Notes: a model not told the origin generated them from the letters alone. Numbered from the stretch's first letter, positions 17,527 through 27,415 are shown. The stretch is DNA of 64,000 nt from Herpetosiphon aurantiacus DSM 785 (GCA_000018565.1 CP000875.1:3735199-3799198); one strand, 5' to 3'. Translations and numbers: made by a program.

Positions 17527-17921
17527 TCAGCCCATTGGTCAATAATCGCTGGATGCTGGCCCGCATGCAAAAGTTGTGATAATTGCTGATGCTCGGCGGC
17601 AATCAAACGCTTAACCAACTCGCCTAAATACAACGCTCCTGCTGCCGTTTGGATGCGCTGAGTATAGCCAGCCCATGGAATTGCCGCGATGGCTTGGGCC
17701 AGTTGTTGGCGTTGTTGTTGCCATTGATCAAGGCTGTTGGCTGCATCAACCAGCTGTGGCGACTGATTGGCATGGGCAGCACAATCATAGGTAGCTTGTT
17801 GCTCTAAGGCAATTAATTGGGCTAAATCGGCGGGCTGCACATACTGCATCGCCGCCAAACTAGCTGCTCGCGAGGTTTGTAATAATTCTAAAATGGCTTC
17901 TTGTTCCACAAAAACCGCCAT
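17523..17921 (-). CDS. Uncharacterised all-helical protein (possibly DinB-like)
   Basis: A 132-residue protein, highly helical and Gln/Ala-rich. The layout (LLQTSRAASLAAMQYV near the start, a central four-helix pattern and RLIAAEHQQLSQLL late) loosely recalls DinB/damage-inducible four-helix bundles, but the metal-binding His pattern is not convincing. AAGGAG sits five bases before the ATG. Its 3' end overlaps the end of aroQ by four bases in convergent orientation. Confidence 0.6.
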   Translation of the reverse strand: MAVFVEQEAILELLQTSRAASLAAMQYVQPADLAQLIALEQQATYDCAAHANQSPQLVDAANSLDQWQQQRQQLAQAIAAIPWAGYTQRIQTAAGALYLGELVKRLIAAEHQQLSQLLHAGQHPAIIDQWAD

Positions 17922-17942
17922 GGTAACTCCTTATTAACCGCA

Positions 17943-17980
17943 AATCACGGTACGCACTCTCTATGATACGTACCGTGATT
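17943..17980. promoter_or_regulatory. 12-bp perfect inverted repeat upstream of the small unknown gene
   Basis: AATCACGGTACG (17943-17954) and its exact complement (17969-17980) are separated by 14 bases. It lies between the DedA stop and the next minus-strand gene, 22 bases before that gene's start. There is no T-run, so an operator or processing stem is as likely as a terminator. Confidence 0.5.
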
Positions 17981-18012
17981 GATTTGCAATCAGTCGGGGG
18001 AAGGGCTTTCGG

Positions 18013-18663
18013 CTAGACCTGCTTAGATGCGGCGCGGTTGCGGCGAACTTTGAGCATGCGGTTTACCACAAACCAAATCAGGCCCAAAGCGATAATCCCC
18101 AAGGCAACTTTTTCATAGCGATCAACTAAGCCAAGCACATTTTCCCATTGCGAACCAAGCACAATCCCTGCATAGGTCAAAAGACCATTCCAGATCAACG
18201 AGCCAAAGGTTGTCCAGAGCAAAAAGCGCCCCATGGGCATACGATTCATGCCTGCCGGAATTGAAATTAAACTACGTACCAAGGGAATCAAGCGGCCAGT
18301 AAATACCACGATTTCACCATATTTAGCAAAGAAGCCCAAGGTTTTATCAATATCAGCTTCGCTGATAAAGAAGAATTTGCCATAGCGGCGGATAAAGCGC
18401 CGAATAATCGTTTCGTCGGCCCACATACCAATATAATAGAGCGCCAGCGCACCCAACACTGCGCCAATTGTGCCAGCCAACAACACTGCAACAAGGTTCA
18501 TCTCACCTTTGCCAACGATAAAACCAGCAAATGGCATCACCAATTCTGAAGGGATCGGGGGGAAGAGATTTTCGGCAAACATCACCAACGCAATGCCGGG
18601 GTAGCTTAACGCCGTAATAATCGCAGTAATAATTGCTTGAACTTTGTCCATTATTTCTGACAT
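18013..18663 (-). CDS. DedA family (SNARE-associated/VTT) membrane protein
   Basis: A 216-residue membrane protein of the DedA family, thought to act as lipid scramblases/flippases or proton-dependent carriers. Signatures: ENLFPPIPSELVMPFAGF near residue 32, the central GRLIPLVRSLISIPAGMNRM with the conserved Arg and Pro, and several hydrophobic helices, with a basic tail after the last. The ATG at 18663 has GGAG eleven bases upstream; a longer frame to 18723 adds a polar stretch without homology and is rejected. It is flanked by repeats and appears monocistronic. Confidence 0.92.
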   Translation of the reverse strand: MSEIMDKVQAIITAIITALSYPGIALVMFAENLFPPIPSELVMPFAGFIVGKGEMNLVAVLLAGTIGAVLGALALYYIGMWADETIIRRFIRRYGKFFFISEADIDKTLGFFAKYGEIVVFTGRLIPLVRSLISIPAGMNRMPMGRFLLWTTFGSLIWNGLLTYAGIVLGSQWENVLGLVDRYEKVALGIIALGLIWFVVNRMLKVRRNRAASKQV

Positions 18664-18723
18664 GAGTGTTTCTGCTCCTTTAAGTGGGGGTTCGTGGGCG
18701 GCATCCGTAGGCCACGCTTGCAA

Positions 18724-19016
18724 ACAATACCCTAATCTCGATGTTTCGACAAGTGATAGCTGAGGAGTCAGTTGTTAGGGATCGGGGGCTAGTAGTTGAT
18801 CCACGAAGGACACGAAGAGCACGAAGGTTACGTTTTTAGCCACAGATTTCACAGATTTGCTTAATGTTTCCACGATAGCCAATCGACTTTGTGTTTCGCC
18901 ACTGCGTTTCCCTGATCCTTGATTCCTAGCCCCTCTTTCATCCTTCATAATTCATCCCTCATGCTTAACTTTGCTTTATACTTAGGCTAGCAACCAAACA
19001 GCGATGGAGGGATGGC
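18724..19016. repeat. Repeat-rich gap upstream of the CPBP gene
   Basis: Contains GGGATCGGGGGCTAG words (about 18778-18793), the 9-nt type CGAAGGACACGAAGAGCA (about 18806-18826), and TTCATCC/CTCATCC 7-nt words at about 18938-18960. No gene is seen. The start region of the next gene has GGAGGG four bases before GTG. Confidence 0.65.
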
Positions 19017-22000
19017 GTGCATAAGCCCGATACCAAACGACTGATTCCCCCAATTTTTGTTCTTTTAGCAATATTTGGCATTTTCTTAGCGATTGTGTTT
19101 GCCGCAGAATCAACGCCCATGGCCGAGATTCGCTTTAATCTGGATCGTGAGGCGGCTTTACAACGCTCAGTCGAAGCATTACAGGCAGCGGGTGGCGATC
19201 CCAGCCAGTTTACCCAAACAATCACTTTTGGCTCGAACAACGATGCTCAATCGTATCTGATTCGCGAACGCAGCCGCGCACTGCTCAACCAACGGGTTGA
19301 CGAAGATCTTAATCTGGCCAGTTGGAATGTGCGGTTTTGGCGTGAGCTTGATCCAGAGCAATGGTCGATTAGTCTTTCACCAGCCACAGGCCGCATCTTG
19401 GCAATTAATCATATGCGCCCTGATGAAGCGGCTGGAGCAACGTTGAGCCAAACCGAGGCCTTGCTTCTGGCCCAAGCTCAATTGCCAATTCCGCTTGATC
19501 AATTAACCTTGCTCGATCAATTTACCAATCAACAGCCCAATCGTACCGACCATACCTTTATTTGGCAGCGCCGTGATATCAGCGATGCTGAGGCTCAATA
19601 TCGCTACAGTGTTACAATTGCTGGCGATCAATTGGGCCAGCGTGGCGAGTATTATTGGCTGCCCCAATCGTGGTATTTGGATAAAGATTGGCAACTGCGC
19701 CGTGGTGGTATTCTCAACCACACTGGCTGGACGCTGACCTATGCCCTGACTGCCTTGATTGGCGTGGCTTGGTTTATTCAGGCACGGCGGGGGCGATTAC
19801 GCTGGCGTTGGGCCTTACGCCTGTTTGCAGCGGTCGCGGCGGTCGGCGTGTTGGTCATGCTCAACAGCATTCCGCTCGATTTGGCTCATTATGATATTAA
19901 CCAAAGCCTGCCGGTTTACTGGGGCAATGTACTTGGTGGTTATGTTGGTCAACTGGTCACAATCGCCACCACAATTATTTTGGCGGGCATGGCTGGCGAG
20001 GCGCTAGTTTGGGAAGAAACCGAGGGCACTGTTTCGTTGAGCGAAACCTTGACCCACCGTGGGTTAGTGAGTCGCCCAGTCGTGCAGGCTTTATGGGTTG
20101 GCGGCTTGGTTGGAATTTTCCAGCTAGGCTTTGTTTCGGCCTTTTATGCCTTGGGTAGCCGCTATTTTGGGGTTTGGTCGCCCGTTACGCCCTTGTATGA
20201 TGATACGATTGCTACGCCGTTTCCCGCCTTGTATGGCATGGCGCTGGGCTTGTTGCCCGCGATCGGCGAGGAATTGATCTTTCGCTTGGGCGGGATTACG
20301 GTGTTGACCCGTTATTTTGGTCGGCCCAAGCTGGCAATCATTGTGACAGCCGTGGTTTGGGCCGCACTGCATGCCACCTATCCCCAACATCCGTTTTATA
20401 TTCGCGTGGTTGAATTAAGCATTATCGGGATTTTGTTTGGCTTTTTGAGCGTGCGCTACGGCGTGTTGGCCTCAATCGCGGCCCACTATACCTACAATGC
20501 CTCGCTGTATGTGCCACTTTTTTGGAAAACCAATAACTTCTATTTGCTTAGCGGGATTGCCGCCGCCGCCCTGGTGTTGTGGTTGCTGGTTCCGGCCATC
20601 ATTCGCCAATTGCGGGGAATTCCGCTTGAGAGCGATAATACAATTCGCGCCGCGCTGCCACCCCAAGTGCCCGAGCCAGTTGTGCCACAATTAAGCTGGC
20701 AATGGCGAAGCGATTGGAAACTGTTTGCAGGTCTATCGGGCTTGGCGGTCATTATGTTGCTGGTGATTGGGCTGAATCGTGCGCCTGCCTTGACCCGCAA
20801 CGGCGTGCGCCAAGATATGGTTACCCGCACCGAGGCCCTCGCCCAAGAGCGCAAAATCGATCTAACAGGCCTGAACCCCAGTGTTACGGTCGTGGCCGAT
20901 TGGGTTGACCTTGATTTAGCCTATATCTACGATCAACTAGACCCTGAGCAAACCGCTGCTGCGATTGAAAAAGGCACAGTTCGCGCCTGGAGCGTGCGCT
21001 GGTCGAATTGGGATCGACCTGAGTATAGCTGGTTGGTATATCTCGATCCAGCTGGGCGTTTGCTATCGTATCGCTTAAGTTTGCCCGAAAATGCCAAGGC
21101 GATTTCAACCACGCTCGAACAAGCGCAAACGATCGCAACCACCCATGCCAGCCAATTTATCGCGCTTGATCAGTATGAGTTGAGTAATACTAGTACCAGC
21201 CAAAAGCCCAATCGCAATGATTATAGCTTTGTTTGGCAGACTAAAATGCCATGGATTGGCGAGGCCTATCGACGCTTCGAGGTAACCGTAGCTGGCGATC
21301 AAGTAATTGTCAGCTCGCCCTCGATGTATACCCCGCCTGAATATCGGCGTGAGCGCGACCAAACTACCCTGAGCGAAAGCATTCTGAGCAATTTGCGCAG
21401 CGCCTTGCGTGGCATTCCGGCCACAATCTTGCCAATTTTGGGCTTGATTGGCATTTTTCGGCGGCGTACTGAGCTTTGGCCGTGGGTTTGGCTAGGAATT
21501 ATTGCCGGGATTGGCTACTTAATTCAAGGTGCTGGGCGTTGGACATTTGCCCAAGTTAGCGAACTACCACGCTTTATTTTAGCAATCAGCCAAACCTTGG
21601 CGAATGCCGTCTTGAATGGTGGCGAGCTAGCCTTATTGGGAGCAGGCGCGGCGACCGCTTGGAACCTGACCAAAAACGAGCAACAATTGCCGCTTGAGGC
21701 TTTTATACGGGCAATTCCGCATCGAATTCAAGATTTTGTGGCTGATCGAGCGCAAGTTTTGCGGCGCGAAAGCATTGTGTTAGGGATTTTGATCGTGCCA
21801 TGGATCTTGCTGATTCGCAGCAGCATTGGGTTTACAACAGCCAAAGCTGGGTTTTGGGCCAGTGTTCAACCATTGAACGCACAATCAGCAATGCTTGATA
21901 TACTATTACAAGCAACATTTGATGCAATTACCACAAGTTTGCTCTTGATCGGTAGCCTGAGCATGCTAACATGGGTAGTACGTGGGAAGCAGCAGATCGC

Positions 22001-22301
22001 CTTGGCAATTACCTGTCTTGGAATGGCATTGGTCCTCTTGCCGTTACGCGAACCAGCTCAATGGCTCGTTTTAGGGCTAGCTGTGCTGTTGAGCTTTTGG
22101 CTTGGCCGCATGCTGCGCTGGAATGGCTTGGCTTTAACTGTTGCTTTATGGTTGGCAAACATTGTACCAGCCGCCCTAACCTTACTTGCAACAACCCCAC
22201 TTGCATTGCAACTGAACGGCGCAGCCTTGATTGTGTTGCTCTGTGGCTTTTGCGGGTGGTATCTCGGTGGATGGTGGCAAACACAAAATGCAGAAAATTA
22301 A
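19017..22301 (+). CDS. Large CPBP-family membrane metalloprotease with internal duplication
   Basis: A 1094-residue polytopic membrane protein with a GTG start behind GGAGGG. The CPBP (Abi/Rce1-like) protease motifs are present: EELIFR near residue 418, WAALHA after it, and HYTYN near 490. The protein has an unusual plan: an N-terminal helix, an outer domain of about 200 residues (ending QQPNRTDHTFIWQRR), the protease helices, a second related outer domain (about 620-780, containing QKPNRNDYSFVWQTK), and a further multi-helix block. The repeated PepSY-like outer domain suggests an ancient duplication and fusion. The second membrane block lacks a clear EExxxR. The substrate is unknown. Confidence 0.88.
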   Translation: MHKPDTKRLIPPIFVLLAIFGIFLAIVFAAESTPMAEIRFNLDREAALQRSVEALQAAGGDPSQFTQTITFGSNNDAQSYLIRERSRALLNQRVDEDLNLASWNVRFWRELDPEQWSISLSPATGRILAINHMRPDEAAGATLSQTEALLLAQAQLPIPLDQLTLLDQFTNQQPNRTDHTFIWQRRDISDAEAQYRYSVTIAGDQLGQRGEYYWLPQSWYLDKDWQLRRGGILNHTGWTLTYALTALIGVAWFIQARRGRLRWRWALRLFAAVAAVGVLVMLNSIPLDLAHYDINQSLPVYWGNVLGGYVGQLVTIATTIILAGMAGEALVWEETEGTVSLSETLTHRGLVSRPVVQALWVGGLVGIFQLGFVSAFYALGSRYFGVWSPVTPLYDDTIATPFPALYGMALGLLPAIGEELIFRLGGITVLTRYFGRPKLAIIVTAVVWAALHATYPQHPFYIRVVELSIIGILFGFLSVRYGVLASIAAHYTYNASLYVPLFWKTNNFYLLSGIAAAALVLWLLVPAIIRQLRGIPLESDNTIRAALPPQVPEPVVPQLSWQWRSDWKLFAGLSGLAVIMLLVIGLNRAPALTRNGVRQDMVTRTEALAQERKIDLTGLNPSVTVVADWVDLDLAYIYDQLDPEQTAAAIEKGTVRAWSVRWSNWDRPEYSWLVYLDPAGRLLSYRLSLPENAKAISTTLEQAQTIATTHASQFIALDQYELSNTSTSQKPNRNDYSFVWQTKMPWIGEAYRRFEVTVAGDQVIVSSPSMYTPPEYRRERDQTTLSESILSNLRSALRGIPATILPILGLIGIFRRRTELWPWVWLGIIAGIGYLIQGAGRWTFAQVSELPRFILAISQTLANAVLNGGELALLGAGAATAWNLTKNEQQLPLEAFIRAIPHRIQDFVADRAQVLRRESIVLGILIVPWILLIRSSIGFTTAKAGFWASVQPLNAQSAMLDILLQATFDAITTSLLLIGSLSMLTWVVRGKQQIALAITCLGMALVLLPLREPAQWLVLGLAVLLSFWLGRMLRWNGLALTVALWLANIVPAALTLLATTPLALQLNGAALIVLLCGFCGWYLGGWWQTQNAEN

Positions 22302-22352
22302 TCAGACCTATACAATCACTCAGCGGGCTACTTGTTTGGTGTGGAGGATGTT

Positions 22353-23378
22353 ATGAATTCATTGGCGGCAATCCCGCACCTTCACGATCTACCACAAGTG
22401 GTTGAAACCGTGAAACGGCGACAATTATCGGGCCGACTCACATGGATCGATCACATAGATCGGGTGCATTTATTTTTTGTGGATGGGATTTTACGCCATG
22501 GCCAAGTAGACCCACATGGCCAAATTGGCGAAGATGCGGTGGATTGGCTGTTGACGCGGCGTTCGGGCCATTTCGAGTGGAATGCTGCCGATAATTTATT
22601 TAAACCAGCGCATAGTATTAATGCCGACATGGTGGCAAATTTTGATCGTTTGTTAACGATTATGGTCGAGGGCGAAATTTTAAATCGTCCGCCTGAGCAC
22701 GATTTTGCTCTGGAGTTTTTCGGACTCAGCGCTGCGCCAATTCCTAAGGCTGCGTTAATTCCTCAGCCGGTGCGGCGTTCGTTGGTGCTGCCACCAGGCG
22801 AACACGACCCCAACAGTAGCAAGCAATTGCAAAGCCTGCCCTTGGGTAAACAGTTGGAATATTTGCAAACCCGCCGTTTCTCTGGTTATGTCTACTATCA
22901 ACCAGGGGCGCAAAGCACCGGCTTTGTGATGGGAATTGTAATGTTCAGCGAGGGCCATCTGCGTGGCGTGCATGCCCAAGATTTATCCAACGATCAGTGG
23001 TATAGCGCTAATCAGGCCTTGCAACATTTGGCCAATGCCCATTCACAGCCCGAACTTTACCAAACTCCCGCCCGTTTAATCGATGCATGTGCCGCGATTG
23101 TTGGGGCTGATCCCAGTCGGCCTGTGGCAATTGCCGCTTCCAAAACGATTTTGCAACAAGTAGTCAATGATGTGCATAAACGCAGCGCGACTGGCGCGGT
23201 GCAATTATGCGTACCCGATAAACCAACCCTATATGTGCCGTTTTACCAAGGCCAAGTGATTGGTATCTTGGAGCATGAATCGGGCAATAGTCGCTTGAAA
23301 CCGATGCCCAATAATCATCCGTTACCCTTTGGTGTGCCCAATATCACCTTGCGCGTGCTCGAACAGGCCACCAAATAA
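22353..23378 (+). CDS. DUF4388-like (PATAN-type) domain protein
   Basis: A 341-residue soluble protein. The N-terminus (LSGRLTW...VHLFFVDGILRHGQV...GEDAVDWLLTRRSGHFEW) fits the DUF4388/PATAN pattern, found in gliding and signalling bacteria and thought to bind signalling partners. A second similar unit begins near residue 165 (KQLEYLQTRRFSGYVYY...FVMGIVMFSEGHLRGVHA), so the protein may hold two copies. The start ATG at 22353 has GGAGG five bases upstream. It lies 51 bases after the protease gene and 17 before the next gene, which points to an operon. Confidence 0.7.
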   Translation: MNSLAAIPHLHDLPQVVETVKRRQLSGRLTWIDHIDRVHLFFVDGILRHGQVDPHGQIGEDAVDWLLTRRSGHFEWNAADNLFKPAHSINADMVANFDRLLTIMVEGEILNRPPEHDFALEFFGLSAAPIPKAALIPQPVRRSLVLPPGEHDPNSSKQLQSLPLGKQLEYLQTRRFSGYVYYQPGAQSTGFVMGIVMFSEGHLRGVHAQDLSNDQWYSANQALQHLANAHSQPELYQTPARLIDACAAIVGADPSRPVAIAASKTILQQVVNDVHKRSATGAVQLCVPDKPTLYVPFYQGQVIGILEHESGNSRLKPMPNNHPLPFGVPNITLRVLEQATK

Positions 23379-23395
23379 CCATAATAAGGTCAGCT

Positions 23396-23839
23396 ATGTC
23401 GCAACAGCAGAACATCGTTGCTGGCTTAGAGCACTTGGCGCAACATTTTGTGCGCTCGGTGCAAAGCCAGCTTGGGATTGAGCTTGAATATAATCACGTG
23501 GCGGTAAAATGGCTCAATACCTATATCGAACAAATTCGCCCAAATTATGAGCCTGAGCAAGTGCCGCCCAACTTAGTTCAATCGCTTGGGGCATTTCTCG
23601 GAGCCTGCATTATTGCCAACTACGGCGGGCGTTGGGGCCACGAACACGAAAGCAACGATTGGGGGATTGCGCTACCAGTCCAAGGCGGCGATATTTGGGT
23701 TTATCCCTTCAACAAAGTCTATAAACACATCGCAGCTGGTGAAGAACATTCGGTGCGCATGTTTTACGAGGCTATTCCCAATCTGATCGATCCCAGTCGG
23801 AACTGGGGTGGCCCACAGGATATCGAACTTACAACATAG
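23396..23839 (+). CDS. Uncharacterised protein
   Basis: A 147-residue soluble protein that I do not recognise by name. It is compact, with a helical first half and a second half rich in Trp/Tyr/Gly (GACIIANYGGRWGHE, WGIALPVQGGDIWVYPFNKV) that suggests a beta-sheet domain such as those of immunity-like or DUF families. It has no signal peptide or cysteine motif. It begins 17 bases after the DUF4388-like gene on the same strand and is probably co-expressed. Repeats start directly after its stop codon. Confidence 0.65.
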   Translation: MSQQQNIVAGLEHLAQHFVRSVQSQLGIELEYNHVAVKWLNTYIEQIRPNYEPEQVPPNLVQSLGAFLGACIIANYGGRWGHEHESNDWGIALPVQGGDIWVYPFNKVYKHIAAGEEHSVRMFYEAIPNLIDPSRNWGGPQDIELTT

Positions 23840-24058
23840 AGCATAGAGCGATTGGGAGTTTCGATCCACGAAGGGCACAAAGGGAGATTAGGCTATGGGC
23901 TGATGGCTATCGGCTTTTGGAGTAGAGAATTTTTTGAACTGATTAAACCATTCCGATAGCCGATAGCCATAGTTCCTCTGCGCCTCTGCGTAAAATGTTC
24001 TATGTTCTATGTTCTATGTTCTCCCCTTCATCCCTCATCCTTCATCCTTCATCCTTGA
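23840..24058. repeat. Composite repeat cluster between convergent genes
   Basis: In order: CATAGAGCATAGAGCG, the 9-nt CGAAGGGCACAAAGG type, GGCTATG/GGCTATC words (about 23892-23920), the inverse CCGATAGCCGATAGCC (about 23950-23967), CCTCTGCGCCTCTGCG, three exact TCTATGT heptamers near 23998-24020, and four TTCATCC/CTCATCC heptamers near 24027-24055. Five word families sit in 219 bases between two convergent stop codons. Confidence 0.85.
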
Positions 24059-24059
24059 C

Positions 24060-25094
24060 CTAAGGGTTACATGGCAAATACTCGATACCACCATAGACTT
24101 GAGATTTTGACGACTGTCCATCGCTGCCTTGGGCCAAAATATAGTATTCGAATGCCCCAAAACGTTGCCCTGACATTTCGCGTTTCGCGAACAAGGTACG
24201 GCTCCAATTACCACCACCACCTTGCATCACCGTCGATTGCCAGCGGCTTGGCCCAGCGTGATAGTACAAGCTCACATCGCCTGCGGGGAAATTATCGACC
24301 GACACGCTGATCGTAATTTGGTCGGGCATGCCACAAGCAGTTTGTTCGGCAAAGGCACGTGCTGAAGCTACTGGCTCGCCAATAATTGGTGGCAGAATTG
24401 GCGCAGGTGTGTCGGTTGGCGTTGACGGCACAGGCGTATCGGTCGCGGTTGGTGGCACTGGTGTATCAGTTGGTTTTGGCGGCGCAGGCGTATCAGTTGG
24501 CGTTGGCAGCACAGGCGTGTTGGTGCTACGCACCGGCGTATTCGATGGCCGAACAGTTGTTGGTGCTGGTCGGGTTGTATTGCTTGGAATTGGTCGGGTT
24601 GGCGTTGCCGTGAAGGTTGGCGAACTCGTTGGCGTGGCAGTCGGAGTCGTGGTTGGCGTTGTGGTGGCACTCGGCACGCTGGTTGCACTGGGCAAGGCTG
24701 CTATTCGCAAGCTATTAATCTGACCAACTGCCACCTCAGCACTCGCCGGATCACTCCATTGGCCTTGGCTGCTTTGGGCACGCACCGCTAAACGATAGGC
24801 GGCGGCTTGGCTCGGCTGCCATTTGAGATTGGCATAGCCAAATTGTGAGCCGCGCATGGTTGGTTGTTGGGTTGCCACAACTTGGCCATTGACGCTTAAT
24901 TCAATCGTGCTGAGACCCATTGGATGATAGCCATGAGCCAGCACTTGAATCTCGCCAAGTTCCAAAGCGCTGCCAGCTAATGGTGCGTCGATCCACACTT
25001 GAGGCATAATTTGGGCTTGACTTGGTGCGGCTGCTGGTTGCTGTTGGCAAGCACCCAAGAGGCCAATTAACAAAATTCCAAGCCATCGTTTCAT
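24060..25094 (-). CDS. Thr/Pro-rich lipoprotein with Ig-like N-terminal domain
   Basis: A 344-residue lipoprotein: MKRWLGILLIGLLGAC with lipid-site Cys16. Residues about 30-120 form an Ig/FN3-like beta domain (APLAGSALELGEIQVLAHG... GSQFGYANLKWQPS pattern). Residues about 135-245 are a low-complexity TPTATPTSSPTF/PTDTP stretch, likely an extended stalk. The last 100 residues form another beta-rich domain with two Cys (ACGMPD and PCNP) that may bridge. The start codon overlaps the stop of the LysM-like gene by four bases (ATGA), so the two are translationally coupled. The function is probably cell-surface binding; the ligand is unknown. Confidence 0.8.
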   Translation of the reverse strand: MKRWLGILLIGLLGACQQQPAAAPSQAQIMPQVWIDAPLAGSALELGEIQVLAHGYHPMGLSTIELSVNGQVVATQQPTMRGSQFGYANLKWQPSQAAAYRLAVRAQSSQGQWSDPASAEVAVGQINSLRIAALPSATSVPSATTTPTTTPTATPTSSPTFTATPTRPIPSNTTRPAPTTVRPSNTPVRSTNTPVLPTPTDTPAPPKPTDTPVPPTATDTPVPSTPTDTPAPILPPIIGEPVASARAFAEQTACGMPDQITISVSVDNFPAGDVSLYYHAGPSRWQSTVMQGGGGNWSRTLFAKREMSGQRFGAFEYYILAQGSDGQSSKSQVYGGIEYLPCNP

Positions 25095-27415
25095 GGTTGC
25101 ACCGTTAGTTTCAATGAAAAATCGCCTAGCTCGCTACTGCAACGTTGGTTGCGATTGGCAAGTTGGCGCTCGGCTTGAAGTGTAAAGTTCAATTTGGGGT
25201 CATTCGATTGCCCAATTTGTTCGAGCAAGGCTTGATCAACAGCAACTGTAACCAAGCCATTCGTGGGCCAAGTTGCTAAATCAATTGTTTGGCTAGCGCT
25301 CCCGATTTGCAGGCTGGCGCTGGCGGGGCAGGCTTCGTTGGCTGGCTCAGGTTGACTTGCGACACTAAAACTTAATTCTAAGCCACCAACTGATTGATCG
25401 AGTCGCGGCAAAATAAAACTCACACTGCCATCAAACCAGCTGGCCGTGTAGCGCCGACAGGCAGTTTCGGCCACAGCATTGCGCTGAAGTAGCAACAAAC
25501 TACTGACATAGGGATAATTCAGGCTGGTTGATTGGCTTTGGTTGATCGGCAAGGCTGGGCAGCCATCACCAACCGTTTGCTGAGCCACGCCTGCATTCAG
25601 ATTAAACAAACTTGGGGCGAGGGTATAGCTACCTGCTGCCAATTTAAGCGCTGGCAAACAGAGCACTTCACTATCCAGCGAAACGGCCAAACCACGAAAA
25701 GCTTGCACACTCAAACATTCATCGGTTGGGCTGGGCATGGTACGTGGAGCCAAAAACACCAAGCGTTGTTCAGGATTAACGCGGGTTAATTCGAGCGGCG
25801 TTCCAGCCAAGCGATCGTTAATTTGAAAGCCTTCAAGATTGGCGTTGGCACTACAATCTTGGCCGTCAGCGCTTGGAAAACAGGCCTGTTCGCTCCATTG
25901 CCAGGTTAGAACGGTCGCTCCCGCCGCCAGATTGGTGCTACAAGCCGTCCGCCAAAAATCATCAGCTTGCGGCGCTGCTTGCACACACTCCTCAAGATCG
26001 GTGGTTAAGCGAAGGTTGGTTGGCGGCGCAATTGTGCTGAGCGTAGGCACTTGCTGAATTTGGGTGCTAGTGTTCAATTGGCCTTGCAAACTGAATAAAT
26101 CGGCATCGAGGGCAATTATTTGCTCCTGCCCAAGACTTAATGTGGTGCTGGTGTTGCCCAATAATTGTGGCTGCGTGCCATTCCAGCCCCAGCATTCCAA
26201 ATTCCAAGTTTGGCTGGCGCTGATCGCGGTTAGTGGTAAAGCGCTGGCTAAATCGTAGCCGCCAGCAATTGGCAGCAAAAAGCCTTGATTGGGCACTCGT
26301 TGCCATGGGCCGTTTGCTAACGAGCTATAACAATAAACATCGCTGACGGCTATTTTTGGCGTGAGCAGCAAACTGGCAAATTGAGGCACTTGCAACGTGG
26401 CACAAGCCGAATCAGCATTCTCTAGTGCCACCACTGGGCTAGCCGCTGCCCCAGCTGGATTAAACGCCACCACATAATAGAGCGTTTGGCCAAAATCGGC
26501 TGGTTCTTGCCAAAGCTGTGGGCCAGAACCATTGGCGGCAACGGTTGCCACCAACTCAAAATGGTTTTGCGTTGGCCCAGCCCGATAGATAAAAAAGCCA
26601 TCAGCATCATCTGATGTGGGCGTAAACACCAACTGGGTTTGGCAATTGCTGCTGCCAACCAGCGCCTCAGGAGCTAACGGCACATTGGCTGTGCCAAAAC
26701 GGCGCTGCAAATCAAACCAGATTGCATTGGGGTCGTAGGGTGTAGCCAACGGCAAATTGGCAACATCAGCCGGAAGTGGCGTTTGAGTCGCGCTCAGGCT
26801 GGTGGTAGTGCTGATGGGGGTAAATTGACCAGCCAACTGAATCGTAATCGATTGATCGCTGCCCAAGGGCTGGTTCAAGGGCAAATTGCCAAGCTGTGGG
26901 TTGAGCTTCAGCAGAGTTTGGGGCGCAACGTCAAAGGCTTTGCTCAGGCTTTCCAGGCTTTCACCTGCTGACTGTTGCACTTGGAAGGTCGCAACAGGCT
27001 CATATGGCATCACAGCATTCAAGCGCACAATCGCCGAAGTTGAGGGAATTTTGCTGGTATCGTTGGTGCGAGCAACCAAACTGTGGTCGCCCAAGCCAAG
27101 AGATTGCCAAGCAAATAAGCCTTCGTATAGCGTTGCATTATTGGCTGCTTGCAGCGCCCATGGCTGACCATCAGCCCATAATTCGACGTTCTCAATCGGC
27201 TGGCTGCCCCACGAGCGCGAATGCACCGTCAGCACTTTGCCCACTGGAATCAAACTCTGATTGAAAGGGTATTGCAACTGGGTAAAGAGGGTTGGTGGCG
27301 TTGGTGAAAGTTGGGCGACAACTGGCTGCACCAACAAGGCATAGCCAATCAAGCCAACCAGCAGCGCCAAACTGAGAATGGCAATAATTAACATTCCAGC
27401 ACGTCGGCTCATCAT
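25091..27415 (-). CDS. Membrane-anchored surface protein with a LysM-like domain
   Basis: A 774-residue protein with one N-terminal membrane anchor (MLIIAILSLALLVGLIGYAL). The first 110 outer residues form an Ig-like domain; at about 135-190 is a LysM-like module (QQSAGESLESLSKAFDVAPQ, then LLKLNPQLG) that could bind peptidoglycan. The rest is a series of beta-rich, FN3-like regions with paired cysteines (CQTQLVFTPTSDDADGFFIYR, CLSVQAFRGL, CLPALKL). I choose ATG 27415 because GGGAGGT sits four bases before it. The next lipoprotein gene overlaps by four bases, so both surface proteins probably work together. Confidence 0.75.
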   Translation of the reverse strand: MMSRRAGMLIIAILSLALLVGLIGYALLVQPVVAQLSPTPPTLFTQLQYPFNQSLIPVGKVLTVHSRSWGSQPIENVELWADGQPWALQAANNATLYEGLFAWQSLGLGDHSLVARTNDTSKIPSTSAIVRLNAVMPYEPVATFQVQQSAGESLESLSKAFDVAPQTLLKLNPQLGNLPLNQPLGSDQSITIQLAGQFTPISTTTSLSATQTPLPADVANLPLATPYDPNAIWFDLQRRFGTANVPLAPEALVGSSNCQTQLVFTPTSDDADGFFIYRAGPTQNHFELVATVAANGSGPQLWQEPADFGQTLYYVVAFNPAGAAASPVVALENADSACATLQVPQFASLLLTPKIAVSDVYCYSSLANGPWQRVPNQGFLLPIAGGYDLASALPLTAISASQTWNLECWGWNGTQPQLLGNTSTTLSLGQEQIIALDADLFSLQGQLNTSTQIQQVPTLSTIAPPTNLRLTTDLEECVQAAPQADDFWRTACSTNLAAGATVLTWQWSEQACFPSADGQDCSANANLEGFQINDRLAGTPLELTRVNPEQRLVFLAPRTMPSPTDECLSVQAFRGLAVSLDSEVLCLPALKLAAGSYTLAPSLFNLNAGVAQQTVGDGCPALPINQSQSTSLNYPYVSSLLLLQRNAVAETACRRYTASWFDGSVSFILPRLDQSVGGLELSFSVASQPEPANEACPASASLQIGSASQTIDLATWPTNGLVTVAVDQALLEQIGQSNDPKLNFTLQAERQLANRNQRCSSELGDFSLKLTVQP

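Noticed and set aside
24328-24723. 131-residue Val/Gly-rich plus-strand frame
   Set aside because: It is the antisense reading of the Thr/Pro stalk of the lipoprotein gene.
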